Under the pieces are notes generated by a model. It had not been told where the DNA came from. It did no database searches and worked only from the letters and a program-made list of their open reading frames with translations. Shown piece after piece: positions 10,691 through 21,497 of a DNA stretch of 64,000 nucleotides. Each line of letters begins with the position of its first letter. Within the stretch, counting starts at the first letter, position 1. The position numbers were made by a program, and so were the translations under genes. This DNA is from JAEUPI01 sp046348365 (GTDB lineage Bacteria > Pseudomonadota > Gammaproteobacteria > Burkholderiales > Burkholderiaceae_C): positions 186,001 to 250,000 of the forward strand of contig JAXMEL010000005.1 in NCBI GenBank assembly GCA_046348365.1, written 5' to 3'.

Positions 10691-12378
10691 CGACGCTGCG
10701 CATCCGCGGCGGTCGCGTCGTCGACCCGGCCAACGGCGTCGACGGCGAGCGCCGCGATATCGTCGTGCGCGACGGCCGCGTGGTCGCCGCCGACCCCGGC
10801 GCGCCGGCGGGCGAGGCGTTCGACGAGGACTTCGACGCCGAGGGCTGCATCGTGCTGGCCGGCGGCATCGACCTGCACAGCCACATCGGCGGCGGCAAGG
10901 TCAACCTGGCGCGGCTGCTGCTGCCCGAGCTGCAGCGGCGCGACCTCGACGCCAGAGCGCCGAGCGACAACGCGCTCGAGCTGCCGTCGTGCGGCGGCTG
11001 CGCACCGGGCACGCTCGCCACCGGCTACCGCTACGCCGAGATGGGCTACACGTCGGTGTTCGAACCGGCGATGCTGGCGGCCAACGCGCGCCATGCGCAC
11101 CTCGAGATGGGCGACGTGCCGATCGTCGACCACGGCGCCTACGTGATGCTCGGCAACGAGGAGCCGCTGCTGCGCCTGCTCGCGCGCGGTGCGCCGCCCG
11201 ACGCGCTGCGCGACTACGTCGGCTTCATGGTTCACGCGACCAAGGCGTTGGGTGTCAAGGTGGTCAATCCCGGCGGCATCTCGGCGTTCAAGTTCAACCA
11301 GCGCAAGCTCGACGTCGACGAGCCGCACGTGCACTGGCAGCTGACGCCGCGGCGCATCGTCGGTGCGCTGGCGCGCGCGGTGCACGAGTCGGGCCTCGCA
11401 CACCCGCTGCACATCCACGCCAGCAACCTCGGCGTCGCCGGCAACGTCGAGTCGACGCTGGCGACGATCGCTGCGCTCGACGGACTGCCCGGACACCTGA
11501 CGCACGTGCAGTTCCACAGCTACGGCAGCGAGGGGCCGAAGAAGTTCTCGTCGGCGGCGCGGCAGCTGGCCGAGGCCGTCGATGCGCATCGCAACGTCTC
11601 GATCGACGTCGGCCAGATCATGTTCGGCCAGACCGTCACTGCGTCGGGCGACACGATGCGCCAGCATGCCAACGCCGACCTCGCGAGCCCGCGCAAGTGG
11701 ATCGGCGCCGACATCGAGTGCGACGCCGGCTGCGGCGTGGTGCCGTTCCGCTATCGTGAGCAGAGCTACGTCAACGCGCTGCAATGGTCGATCGGGCTCG
11801 AGATCTTCCTGCTCGTGCGCGACCCGTGGCGCGTCGTGCTGACCACCGACCATCCGAACGGCGCGCCGTTCACCAGCTACCCGCACCTGATCCGGCTGCT
11901 GATGGACAAGACCTTCCGCGACGAGCAGCTGGCCAGGCTGCACCCCGACGTCGCGGCGGGCTCGGCGCTGCGCGAGATCCGGCGCGAGCTGTCGTTGTAC
12001 GAGATCGCGATCCTGACCCGCGCGGCGCCGGCGCGGCTGCTCGGCCTCGCCGACCGCGGCCACCTCGGCGCCGGCGCGGCGGCCGACATCGCGGTCTACC
12101 GCGAAGGCAGCGATGCCGAGGCGATGTTCGGCCGGCCGCTGCTGGTGCTCAAGGACGGGCAACCGGTGGTGCGCGATGGCCGCATCGTCGCCGCGCCGGT
12201 CGGCGGCGTGCACTTCGCCGAGCCGGCGTTCGACCGCGACATCGTGCGCCGGCTCGGCGACGAGGCCGGCGTCTACATGCGCGGCCATCGACCGGCGCCG
12301 ATCGGCGCGGGCGAACTCTGCCGCTGCTGCAACGGCGGCCGGTTGCTGCCGTCGGCGTGCACCGCGAGGAGCGCGTGA
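10687..12378 (+). CDS. fhcA: Formyltransferase/hydrolase complex subunit A
   Basis: Hydrolytic subunit of Fhc, 563 residues, with the amidohydrolase fold of formylmethanofuran dehydrogenase A. It hydrolyses the formyl-furan cofactor to formate. Visible are the metal-binding 'GGIDLHSHIGGG' near residue 60, 'LHIHASNLG' around residue 238 and 'VLTTDHPNGAPFTSYPHLI' around residue 380, in family order. It starts in the ATGA overlap with fhcB, and its TGA overlaps the fhcD start. Length and motifs are intact. Confidence 0.94.
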   Translation: MTTLRIRGGRVVDPANGVDGERRDIVVRDGRVVAADPGAPAGEAFDEDFDAEGCIVLAGGIDLHSHIGGGKVNLARLLLPELQRRDLDARAPSDNALELPSCGGCAPGTLATGYRYAEMGYTSVFEPAMLAANARHAHLEMGDVPIVDHGAYVMLGNEEPLLRLLARGAPPDALRDYVGFMVHATKALGVKVVNPGGISAFKFNQRKLDVDEPHVHWQLTPRRIVGALARAVHESGLAHPLHIHASNLGVAGNVESTLATIAALDGLPGHLTHVQFHSYGSEGPKKFSSAARQLAEAVDAHRNVSIDVGQIMFGQTVTASGDTMRQHANADLASPRKWIGADIECDAGCGVVPFRYREQSYVNALQWSIGLEIFLLVRDPWRVVLTTDHPNGAPFTSYPHLIRLLMDKTFRDEQLARLHPDVAAGSALREIRRELSLYEIAILTRAAPARLLGLADRGHLGAGAAADIAVYREGSDAEAMFGRPLLVLKDGQPVVRDGRIVAAPVGGVHFAEPAFDRDIVRRLGDEAGVYMRGHRPAPIGAGELCRCCNGGRLLPSACTARSA

Positions 12379-13286
12379 TGATCGTCAACGGCGTCGCGAT
12401 CGACGACACCTTCGCCGAAGCCTTTGCGATGAAGGCGACGCGGCTCGTCGTCACCGCGCACGACGCGACCTGGGCGCTGCACGCCGCGCGGTCGGCGACC
12501 GGCTTCGCGACGTCGGTGATCGGCTGCGGCTGCGAGGCCGGCATCGAGTGCACGCTCGAGGCCGACGAGACGCCCGACGGCCGCCCCGGCGTTGCGCTGC
12601 TGCTGTTCGCGATGTCGGGCAAGGAGCTGGCCAAGCAGGTCGAGCGGCGCGTCGGCCAGTGCGTGCTGACGTGTCCGACCACCGCCGCGTTCGCCGGGTT
12701 GCCCGACGGCGAGCCGATCGCGCTCGGCCGCAACCTGCGCTTCTTCGGCGACGGCTGGCAGACGTCGAAGGTGATCGGCGGCGTGCGCTACTGGCGCGTG
12801 CCGGTGATGGACGGCGAGTTCGTCGTGCAGGAAACGACGCCGGTGGTCAAGGGCGTCGGCGGCGGCAACCTGCTGCTGCTGTGCACCGACACCGACGCGG
12901 CGCTCGCCGCGGCCGCTGCCGCGGTGCAGGCGATGCAGCGCGTCGCCGGCGTGATCCTGCCGTTTCCCGGCGGCGTCGTGCGCTCGGGTTCCAAGGTCGG
13001 CAGCAAGTACGCGTCGCTGATGGCGTCGACCAACGACGCGTTCTGCCCGTCGCTGCGGCACCTGGCGAGCGGCAACGCGCTCGACGACGACGTGCGCTGC
13101 GTGCTCGAGATCGTGATCGACGGCCTCACCGACGCCGACGTGTCGCGCGCGATGCGCGCCGGCATCGTCGCCGTCACCGACCGCGGCGCAGCCGGCGGCG
13201 TGCGGCGCATCTCGGCGGGCAACTACGGCGGCAAGCTCGGGCCGTATCACTTTCATCTGCGCAAGATCGTGGCGGGCACCGCATGA
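12378..13286 (+). CDS. fhcD: Formylmethanofuran:H4MPT formyltransferase (Fhc subunit D)
   Basis: Moves the formyl group between H4MPT and the furan cofactor, 302 residues, the normal size for Ftr/FhcD. The N-terminus MIVNGVAIDDTFAEAF and the segments 'CPTTAAFAGLP', 'LPFPGGVVRSGSKVGSKY' and 'YGGKLGPYHFHL' follow the family. A GAGGA lies just upstream of the ATG, which overlaps the fhcA stop. Subunit order B-A-D-C is the one found in methylotrophic proteobacteria. Confidence 0.95.
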   Translation: MIVNGVAIDDTFAEAFAMKATRLVVTAHDATWALHAARSATGFATSVIGCGCEAGIECTLEADETPDGRPGVALLLFAMSGKELAKQVERRVGQCVLTCPTTAAFAGLPDGEPIALGRNLRFFGDGWQTSKVIGGVRYWRVPVMDGEFVVQETTPVVKGVGGGNLLLLCTDTDAALAAAAAAVQAMQRVAGVILPFPGGVVRSGSKVGSKYASLMASTNDAFCPSLRHLASGNALDDDVRCVLEIVIDGLTDADVSRAMRAGIVAVTDRGAAGGVRRISAGNYGGKLGPYHFHLRKIVAGTA

Positions 13287-14101
13287 CCTGGCGACTGAGC
13301 CTGCGCCAGCAGCCGACGCTGCGCGTCGACGCGCGCGCGCTGCAGCCGTCGGCGCTCGCGTCGATGAGCCAGACGCAGATCGAACGCGTCGCGCTCGATC
13401 ACGGCCGCGACGCGTTGGCGCTGGCCGAGCTGTTCAGCGTCGAGCGGATCGACGGCCACGGCGGATCCGCGCGGCTGCAACTGGAAGGCGACCTGTCGCG
13501 CTTCGACTGCGTCGGCTGGAACCTGGCCGACGGCGAACTCGACGTGCGCGGCCCGGTCGGTGATCTGGCCGGCGCCGGGCTCGCCGGCGGCGTGATGACG
13601 ATCGAGGGCTCGACCGCCGACCTCGCGGGCTGCGCGATGCGCGGCGGCCGGCTCGAGGTGAGCGGCAGCGTCGGCGACTTGGCGGCGAGCGCGATGCCGG
13701 GCGAGATCGACGGCATGCGCGGCGGCGTGTTCGTGATCCGCGGCGACGCCGGCGACCGGCTCGGCGACCGCATGCGGCGCGGCACGATCGTCGTCTGCGG
13801 CGATGCCGGCGAGCTGCTCGCCTCGCGCATGGTCGCCGGCACGATCGCGCTGGCCGGCCGCTGCGGCGCGCACCCGGCGTGGGGCATGCGGCGCGGCAGC
13901 ATCGTCTTCGCCGGTCCGAAGCCGACGATCGCGCCGACCTTCGCGCCGGTGCATGGCGGCATCGAGGTCTTCTGGCAACTGCTCGCGCGCGACCTCGCGC
14001 GCTTCGGCGCGCCGTTCGTCGATCTGAAGACGCGGCGCGTCGAACGCCACGTCGGCGACCTTGCGGTGCTCGGCAAGGGCGAGCTGTTGCTGCCGGTGTG
14101 A
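13283..14101 (+). CDS. fhcC: Formyltransferase/hydrolase complex subunit C
   Basis: Structural subunit of Fhc, 272 residues, with the repeated G-x-x-G-x-x-x-G pattern of the beta-helical domain also found in glutamate synthase: for instance 'GPVGDLAGAGLAGG', 'GSVGDLAASAMPGE' and 'GDAGELLASRMVAG'. The ATG at 13283 overlaps the end of fhcD. It is the last gene of the operon; 17 bases after its stop a perfect 32-bp palindrome may end the transcript. Confidence 0.93.
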   Translation: MTWRLSLRQQPTLRVDARALQPSALASMSQTQIERVALDHGRDALALAELFSVERIDGHGGSARLQLEGDLSRFDCVGWNLADGELDVRGPVGDLAGAGLAGGVMTIEGSTADLAGCAMRGGRLEVSGSVGDLAASAMPGEIDGMRGGVFVIRGDAGDRLGDRMRRGTIVVCGDAGELLASRMVAGTIALAGRCGAHPAWGMRRGSIVFAGPKPTIAPTFAPVHGGIEVFWQLLARDLARFGAPFVDLKTRRVERHVGDLAVLGKGELLLPV

Positions 14102-14118
14102 CGGCGCGCGTCGGTCTT

Positions 14119-14150
14119 ACTCCCTCTCCCGCCCGGGCGGGAGAGGGAGT
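14119..14150. repeat. Perfect 32-bp palindrome between convergent fhcC and pilB-like genes
   Basis: Two exact 16-base arms meet without a loop: ACTCCCTCTCCCGCCC followed by its complement. It fills the 52-bp convergent gap between fhcC and the ATPase gene. It belongs by sequence to the same palindrome family as the copies at 7060, 9190 and 28541. It could act as a bidirectional transcription end, although neither side has a T-run. Confidence 0.8.
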
Positions 14151-14153
14151 CAC

Positions 14154-16667
<2,514 letters not shown>

Positions 16668-16864
16668 CGGTGTTCCTCGGGCCGCTGCCGACTCGCCGCA
16701 ATACGAGCGGGGCGCATGCCCACCGCTGCCAATCTATGTCGTTGCGCGGCCTGCCGATCTAGCGAACAGCGGCCGTGCTGCCCGCCATATCAGTCGTCAG
16801 CCGTTCTCTGTGCCCATCGCTAAGACATCCGTTCGGCTGGGCCCGCCGTTCGGCGATCACCGCT

Positions 16865-18232
16865 TCAGCGAAACTCTGGCATGGTGTCGAGCTGATTCCC
16901 CACCCACGGGCCGAGCCTTAGTAGTGGCCTGGTTTCAAGTTGCTCAAGGAACCACTCCCTTTGCGCCGCGATTGAGTGCAACTCGCCCGATCCGAGATCG
17001 CGAAGGCGTTCGTTCAGGCAGTTGGACTCGTAGAGCAAGCACAACGATTGAGAGTTAGGAGCGTAGTTCGCAGTGCCGGTCATTGCCATGCGCAAGAAAC
17101 GCACGAACGCTGGCCCTGAGGCGGCGGACTCAAAGTACGCCGAAAAGTAGTAGATCATCCCGCAGTCGTACGGCGCCCGATAGTTGAGATCCCGCTTCCT
17201 CAGTCGCGTCACCAGACTCTCCACTCCAGCAAACTTCTGGCACAAATCGAATGCCTTCCTCACGGAAACCCTTGCTTCGACTTCGCTGGTAATTCCCGCA
17301 TTGTGCAAGACGATGACCTTGAAGAAGTCGGCACTGCCCTCAGCGACGAAGCGCCCCAGCGGTAGCGAGAAAAGCGCTTCGTTTTGGAGTTTGTGTGCCA
17401 ACTCATGCGCGAAGGTCGCGGCAAACAGTCGGTCCAGGTTCTCGAAGTCCTGCGGCTCAGGATTGTCGAAACTGATTCGCACGATGTTCAGAGAGTCTCC
17501 CCCAAAGCCGGTGTATCCTCCTTTGTTCTGCACAATCGTGACGATGACTCCAACTCCGCGCATCGGATCTACCTCTAGACTGTTGCGGTAGAACGCAATG
17601 ACCTTCTGCATAGATTGTTGCAACCGGCGCCTGCTCGCTGTCGGGATGGCCGGATCGAGATAGACATTCTGAACTACGGGAAGGTCTTCTTCTTCGGTGA
17701 AGAAGATCGACTTGCCAGCTGCCTCGCGCCCGGATATTCGAACCTTGTTCGCAATCCAGCGACCGTCCCAGAGAATGTGCCGGCTTCGCACCACAACCTC
17801 GGCCGAATCGCAGTCTCTGGGCGGCAGGATGTAGGGCAAATGAACGTAGATGCCGCGCCCTTGCCGCGCTGCCTTCAAGTACGAGGCCGTCTCGTGGATC
17901 TCGGAGTTCAGCGCCTGGCGATAGACGAACGGATCGAGCCGTACCGTCCCCGGCGAACTCGAATACAAGGCTTGCAGAGAAGCCAAGCAGTAGCCATCTT
18001 CCTTCGTGCGAGCGACGCCATCCACCTTGATGCGCATGCCCTCGGCGTCCAGCGCAGCGACGTTGATTCTGATGTGTGCGTGAGCCTCTCCGATGCCGAC
18101 GACAACCAGCGCCAGCGCCATGAGCCAACGACACGCGTCAGCGAGACGAAGCTGCAAAGACAAATTCTTGCCCTTTCGAATCAAGAACCAAGAGCGATGC
18201 AAAGGGCCAGCCAACGGTTGGACCCTTCGCAT
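16865..18232 (-). CDS. Secreted HExxH metallopeptidase-like protein of the RiPP locus
   Basis: A 455-residue protein with a basic N-terminus and hydrophobic segment (residues ~30-52, ending GEAHA) typical of Sec export. The zinc motif HELAH lies near residue 280, followed 18 residues later by a glutamate in 'FVAEGSADFF', a gluzincin (M1-like) arrangement. No known peptidase family was recognised over the full length. It starts six bases after the precursor gene stop and is last in the RiPP operon, so it is a good candidate for leader removal or final processing outside the cytoplasm. A role in immunity or as an effector is possible. The base composition is lower in GC than its neighbours. Confidence 0.65.
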   Translation of the reverse strand: MRRVQPLAGPLHRSWFLIRKGKNLSLQLRLADACRWLMALALVVVGIGEAHAHIRINVAALDAEGMRIKVDGVARTKEDGYCLASLQALYSSSPGTVRLDPFVYRQALNSEIHETASYLKAARQGRGIYVHLPYILPPRDCDSAEVVVRSRHILWDGRWIANKVRISGREAAGKSIFFTEEEDLPVVQNVYLDPAIPTASRRRLQQSMQKVIAFYRNSLEVDPMRGVGVIVTIVQNKGGYTGFGGDSLNIVRISFDNPEPQDFENLDRLFAATFAHELAHKLQNEALFSLPLGRFVAEGSADFFKVIVLHNAGITSEVEARVSVRKAFDLCQKFAGVESLVTRLRKRDLNYRAPYDCGMIYYFSAYFESAASGPAFVRFLRMAMTGTANYAPNSQSLCLLYESNCLNERLRDLGSGELHSIAAQREWFLEQLETRPLLRLGPWVGNQLDTMPEFR

Positions 18233-18238
18233 GGGTTG

Positions 18239-18409
18239 TTAGCCCGGTTCTCGCTGAAACCGCGTGAATTCTCGCCAGTGCGGCGGGGTGTCCGTCTGAC
18301 CCCCCGAGACAGCGTCGAGTTCGTCGGGTGTCAGCAGACGCATTACAAGCTTCCTTTTTGCCTCAGCCAGCTTCTGCTCGTCTTCTTTGTTTTGCGGCAC
18401 CTTCATCAT
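18239..18409 (-). CDS. Predicted RiPP precursor peptide with GG-type leader
   Basis: A 56-residue peptide. ATG at 18409 follows a GAGGA (18413-18417); a second ATG at 18406 is equally placed. Residues 1-37 look like a leader: a charged helix, then LLTPDELDAVSGG, the usual L-x-x-x-E-L-x-x-V-S-G-G pattern of GG-cleaved peptides. The predicted core (Q38-G56) contains W45, F48 and F51 at exact three-residue spacing with Arg at 46, 50 and 53 (HWREFTRFQR). Aromatic-x-x units are the substrate form of cyclophane-making radical SAM enzymes. The gene sits between the second radical SAM gene and the secreted peptidase gene. No homologue was recognised. Confidence 0.72.
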   Translation of the reverse strand: MMKVPQNKEDEQKLAEAKRKLVMRLLTPDELDAVSGGQTDTPPHWREFTRFQREPG

Positions 18410-18467
18410 GGTTTCCTCACTTGGTCGTCCAGGGAAGATATTGGGCCTCACGACCATCAGCTCAATA

Positions 18468-19688
18468 TCAAGCCAGAGCCGTTTCCAGTCGCTCGCGCGG
18501 GAACCCAGCACCCAGAAGCGTCGCAACGACGTGCTCGTAGAATTCGAAATAGCTATCGCAGTAGCTGGAGCGATTCTCGAAGCCTCTTAGCTGCGTGTAG
18601 CGGAAATGCGGCATTCCACCGCGACAGACCTTTGCAAATTTGCAGCCTCCGCAATCTTGCGGGATTTCCACCAGTGACCGGTGGTACGCGCGGACAACGG
18701 GATGGAGAAGATACTCAGCAATCGCGGTGTCCGCGACGTTCGCGCGCGGTAGCAACTTGAACCACGCGATGACGACGATAAGAGAATCGTCGACACTCAT
18801 TGAGCCATCAGTGTGGACTGTCAGCGCGATCGTCGGAAGGCGTACGGCTTGGTCCACACCCTCGCGCTCGCTCGCACTGACGCAATCGCTTCTCGGCCGA
18901 ATGGCGTCGTACAGCAATTGGAGCTCATGGCTGTATACACCTTGATGCAGCAGCGAGCTGTCGAAGATGTCGCGCAGAACCTTTGAGAATCGATCTGACT
19001 TGACCTCAGATGTGGACGCGTCTGAGGTCGGACATTCGAGCAGGAAGTTAATCCCATCGACGCCCAGTTCCTCCTCAAGGTATTTGACCGTCTTCTGAAT
19101 ATCTGTTGCCTCGTTGACGACGGTTAGCACGCCGATTGGAACCGGGTCGGCGCGCCCCGTGGGCACCTGCAGTTTCCGCACCGTTCTAGCGATCGCCGCC
19201 GACGTTGGTCGGCCGGTCTGGGTGACGCGGACTCTATCGTGAACGTCCGGCGTTCCGTCGATGCTGATCCCGACATCAATGCGATTGGACTTGATGGTCC
19301 TGATCCACGCCTCGGACAGGAAATACCCGTTCGTCTGCAGCGAGAACACCACGTCCGACCATGGCCCGATCTTGATCCGCATGTGCTTGCAGATGAAGTC
19401 AACGATCTCATTGCTCAGGAGGGTGGGTTCGCCGCCGTGCAGCACGATCTTCACCCGTCTGGTTCGACTGCTCCGCACGAAATCCAGCAAGCGATCGGTC
19501 AACTGGACAACGATCGACTCGTCCATGAACTTCGGCCTGCTTTTCCACACAGCATATTCGTCGACCTTGTAGTAGTAACAATATGTGCAGGCGAGATTGC
19601 AGATCTCGCTGAGCTTCAGCACGATGCTGATCGCATCGATTCGGAATGGGGCATCGTCTGGCGCAAGATGTATCGGCCAGTCGTTCAT
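18468..19688 (-). CDS. Radical SAM/SPASM peptide-modifying enzyme (second of two)
   Basis: A 406-residue radical SAM protein with the [4Fe-4S] motif C30-x3-C34-x2-C37 (CNLACTYCYYY), SAM-binding LHGGEPT, and a C-terminal cysteine set CGGCKFAKVCRGG...YC typical of the GrrM/FxsB/XyeB-like SPASM group that cross-links RiPP cores. ATG at 19688 overlaps the oxygenase stop (ATGA); a GTG at 19715 is the alternative. It ends 58 bp before the precursor gene. Likely role: C-C cross-linking of the precursor aromatic residues. The exact chemistry is inference from the family. Confidence 0.85.
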   Translation of the reverse strand: MNDWPIHLAPDDAPFRIDAISIVLKLSEICNLACTYCYYYKVDEYAVWKSRPKFMDESIVVQLTDRLLDFVRSSRTRRVKIVLHGGEPTLLSNEIVDFICKHMRIKIGPWSDVVFSLQTNGYFLSEAWIRTIKSNRIDVGISIDGTPDVHDRVRVTQTGRPTSAAIARTVRKLQVPTGRADPVPIGVLTVVNEATDIQKTVKYLEEELGVDGINFLLECPTSDASTSEVKSDRFSKVLRDIFDSSLLHQGVYSHELQLLYDAIRPRSDCVSASEREGVDQAVRLPTIALTVHTDGSMSVDDSLIVVIAWFKLLPRANVADTAIAEYLLHPVVRAYHRSLVEIPQDCGGCKFAKVCRGGMPHFRYTQLRGFENRSSYCDSYFEFYEHVVATLLGAGFPRERLETALA

Positions 19689-20314
19689 ACGGTCAACCAC
19701 TTTACGGCGAGCCACTTCACGGCTCCGTGGCCTGGCGGCTCGCCACTGTGGTATGTCATCGAAGCACGCCGTGGCGTTCGATAGGCGAAGTACAGAGCTG
19801 CACCGGCCATCGGTGACACCGAGATGCCGGCATCCGGAAAACTCGTCGCCCCTCCCGCATCGACGTCGTTCAAATAGATCAGCACGCTGGCCAGCCTCTG
19901 CTTGACACCGATCCCGATAGCGTTTGGGTTGAGATAGTCAAAGTGTGGAGAGAACTTCTGGCCGGGAAGATACCGAATTACCTGGATTCCCGTTGACTTG
20001 GCGAGGTCCCAATTGCAGACGAAAGCGATCCGTTCCTCGATCGTCGTCAACAACGCAGTCTCACCCGAGGCGAAACTCACGTCGTAGCTCGTTCTGCTGG
20101 CCGACTCCTTCAGCCCACCCGACGTCGGGTCGATCACGCACGACTGTAGCAATCGACTCTCGGACAGATCGATTAGGGAAGCACACTCGGCGGGCGCGAG
20201 GAACGTGTTGATGAGCGCGAGTTCCGGTAGCTCCGATCTCAAACTCACCCGGGCAACGTGACCATGCGAGAACGCGAACTGATTCGAGCTCGCCGTGATG
20301 AACGGTGTTCGCAC
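19685..20314 (-). CDS. 2-oxoglutarate/Fe(II) oxygenase, prolyl 4-hydroxylase-like
   Basis: A 209-residue oxygenase with the double-stranded beta-helix motifs: HFD (iron ligands) after 'IQVIRYLPGQKFSP', 'GGATSFPDAGISVSP' and the distal 'YHSGEPPGHGAVKW', where the histidine completes the iron site and the lysine can bind 2-oxoglutarate, as in P4H enzymes. GTG at 20314 lies just after the upstream radical SAM gene stop; the open frame further upstream belongs to that gene. It overlaps the next gene by ATGA. A hydroxylase inside a two-radical-SAM operon suggests that the precursor core is also oxidised, for example at Pro, Arg or an aromatic side chain. Confidence 0.82.
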   Translation of the reverse strand: MRTPFITASSNQFAFSHGHVARVSLRSELPELALINTFLAPAECASLIDLSESRLLQSCVIDPTSGGLKESASRTSYDVSFASGETALLTTIEERIAFVCNWDLAKSTGIQVIRYLPGQKFSPHFDYLNPNAIGIGVKQRLASVLIYLNDVDAGGATSFPDAGISVSPMAGAALYFAYRTPRRASMTYHSGEPPGHGAVKWLAVKWLTV

Positions 20315-20318
20315 GGCG

Positions 20319-21497
20319 TCACGCAACCGTCGCCGACTGGAGGAGAAGGCGCTCACGCAGTTTCTCTTCCGGATACCCGTGGCGCACGAGATCGGCAAAC
20401 ATGTAGTCGTAGAGTTGCTGGTAGGACTCGCAGAACACGGAGCGCTCATTGAAGCCGTTGGTCGGGTTTCTTCTCTCCTGCATGCTGCCCCCGCGACAGA
20501 CGTTCGCCCACTTGCAGCCCTCGCATTTCGACGGAAGGCGGTCCGTGTAGCGAAGATACTCGGAGAACGCCGACGACTGTAGGTAGCTGACCACTGCCGT
20601 GATGCGCAGATCCGCCGAGGGAAAGCTCTTTCTCCAACTCCCAGTGGCGATAAGTTCCTCGTTCACCTTCATCAGGGCGTTGCTCTGGATGGTGACGCCG
20701 ACGTACTCTATCTCGCCCTCGACGCCTTTGGGCTCATCGTTGCCGGGCTGCAGTTTCGACATGAACTTCAGGACTTCCTTGTTTCGAATGCGCCGCTCAA
20801 GCACGTTGGCGTTGTAGATGTCGATGAGAGTCGACGCGTATTCGACCGCCGTGGCGCGATTAAAGAGGATGTTGTTGACCTCGTTGTCCGGCATGACGAA
20901 AGACATACCGGAGAGGCCAGGCTGACATTGGAGATACGCCACCGTGCGCGGGACGTCGAGTGCTCTGTCGATGACAGTGATGGTCCCGAGTCTGTGCAGC
21001 CGCTTCTTTTCAGCCAGGCTGCCGCAAGTCGACAGGAAGGTCTCGACCGCCTTATGGGTGGGTTTACCTTGCTTGGTACGCCGGTGTTGGTCATGGGCTT
21101 CGGCTGGCCCGTCGATGCTCACGCCCACGGTGATTCGATTCGTCTCGAAGAAGGAAAGCCATTCCGGGCTCAGAATGGTGCCGTTGGTTTGGATCGCGAA
21201 CTGAACGGTGGCCAACTCGGCCAACTGCTCTCGAGCACGCGTCACGAAGCTGGTCAGCCGATCGACCTTGGCCATCATCGGCTCACCGCCATGGAGCACA
21301 AGCCTGAAGACGTCGACCTTGTGCGTCTGAGCCAGCTCCCGCAGGCGACGAATGATCAGTTGCATCGTCTCGTCGTCCATGTAAGGCGGGTACTCTCGCC
21401 ACGACTCGTCTCCGATGTTGTAGTAGTAACAGTAGTCGCAATCGATATTGCAGATCTCGGCGACTTTCAGGATCGCGGTGAAATTCTTGATGTGCAT
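20319..21497 (-). CDS. Radical SAM/SPASM peptide-modifying enzyme (first of two)
   Basis: A 392-residue radical SAM protein: C16-x3-C20-x2-C23 (CNIDCDYCYYY), LHGGEPM, and the C-terminal cysteine set CEGCKWANVCRGG...FC. It is clearly paralogous to the radical SAM protein two genes downstream (shared EICN..C.YCYYY, SIDG, VCRGG, and a similar C-terminal 'Y..EKL' tail), yet divergent enough to suggest different target residues. ATG at 21497 gives the usual short lead before the cysteine motif; starts at 21572 or 21632 are possible. First gene of the RiPP operon. Confidence 0.84.
   Translation of the reverse strand: MHIKNFTAILKVAEICNIDCDYCYYYNIGDESWREYPPYMDDETMQLIIRRLRELAQTHKVDVFRLVLHGGEPMMAKVDRLTSFVTRAREQLAELATVQFAIQTNGTILSPEWLSFFETNRITVGVSIDGPAEAHDQHRRTKQGKPTHKAVETFLSTCGSLAEKKRLHRLGTITVIDRALDVPRTVAYLQCQPGLSGMSFVMPDNEVNNILFNRATAVEYASTLIDIYNANVLERRIRNKEVLKFMSKLQPGNDEPKGVEGEIEYVGVTIQSNALMKVNEELIATGSWRKSFPSADLRITAVVSYLQSSAFSEYLRYTDRLPSKCEGCKWANVCRGGSMQERRNPTNGFNERSVFCESYQQLYDYMFADLVRHGYPEEKLRERLLLQSATVA

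Noticed and set aside
18239..18526. 95-residue version of the precursor starting upstream
   Set aside because: The added N-terminus is the antisense-frame overlap of the radical SAM gene end; a Shine-Dalgarno (GAGGA) directly precedes the ATG at 18409.
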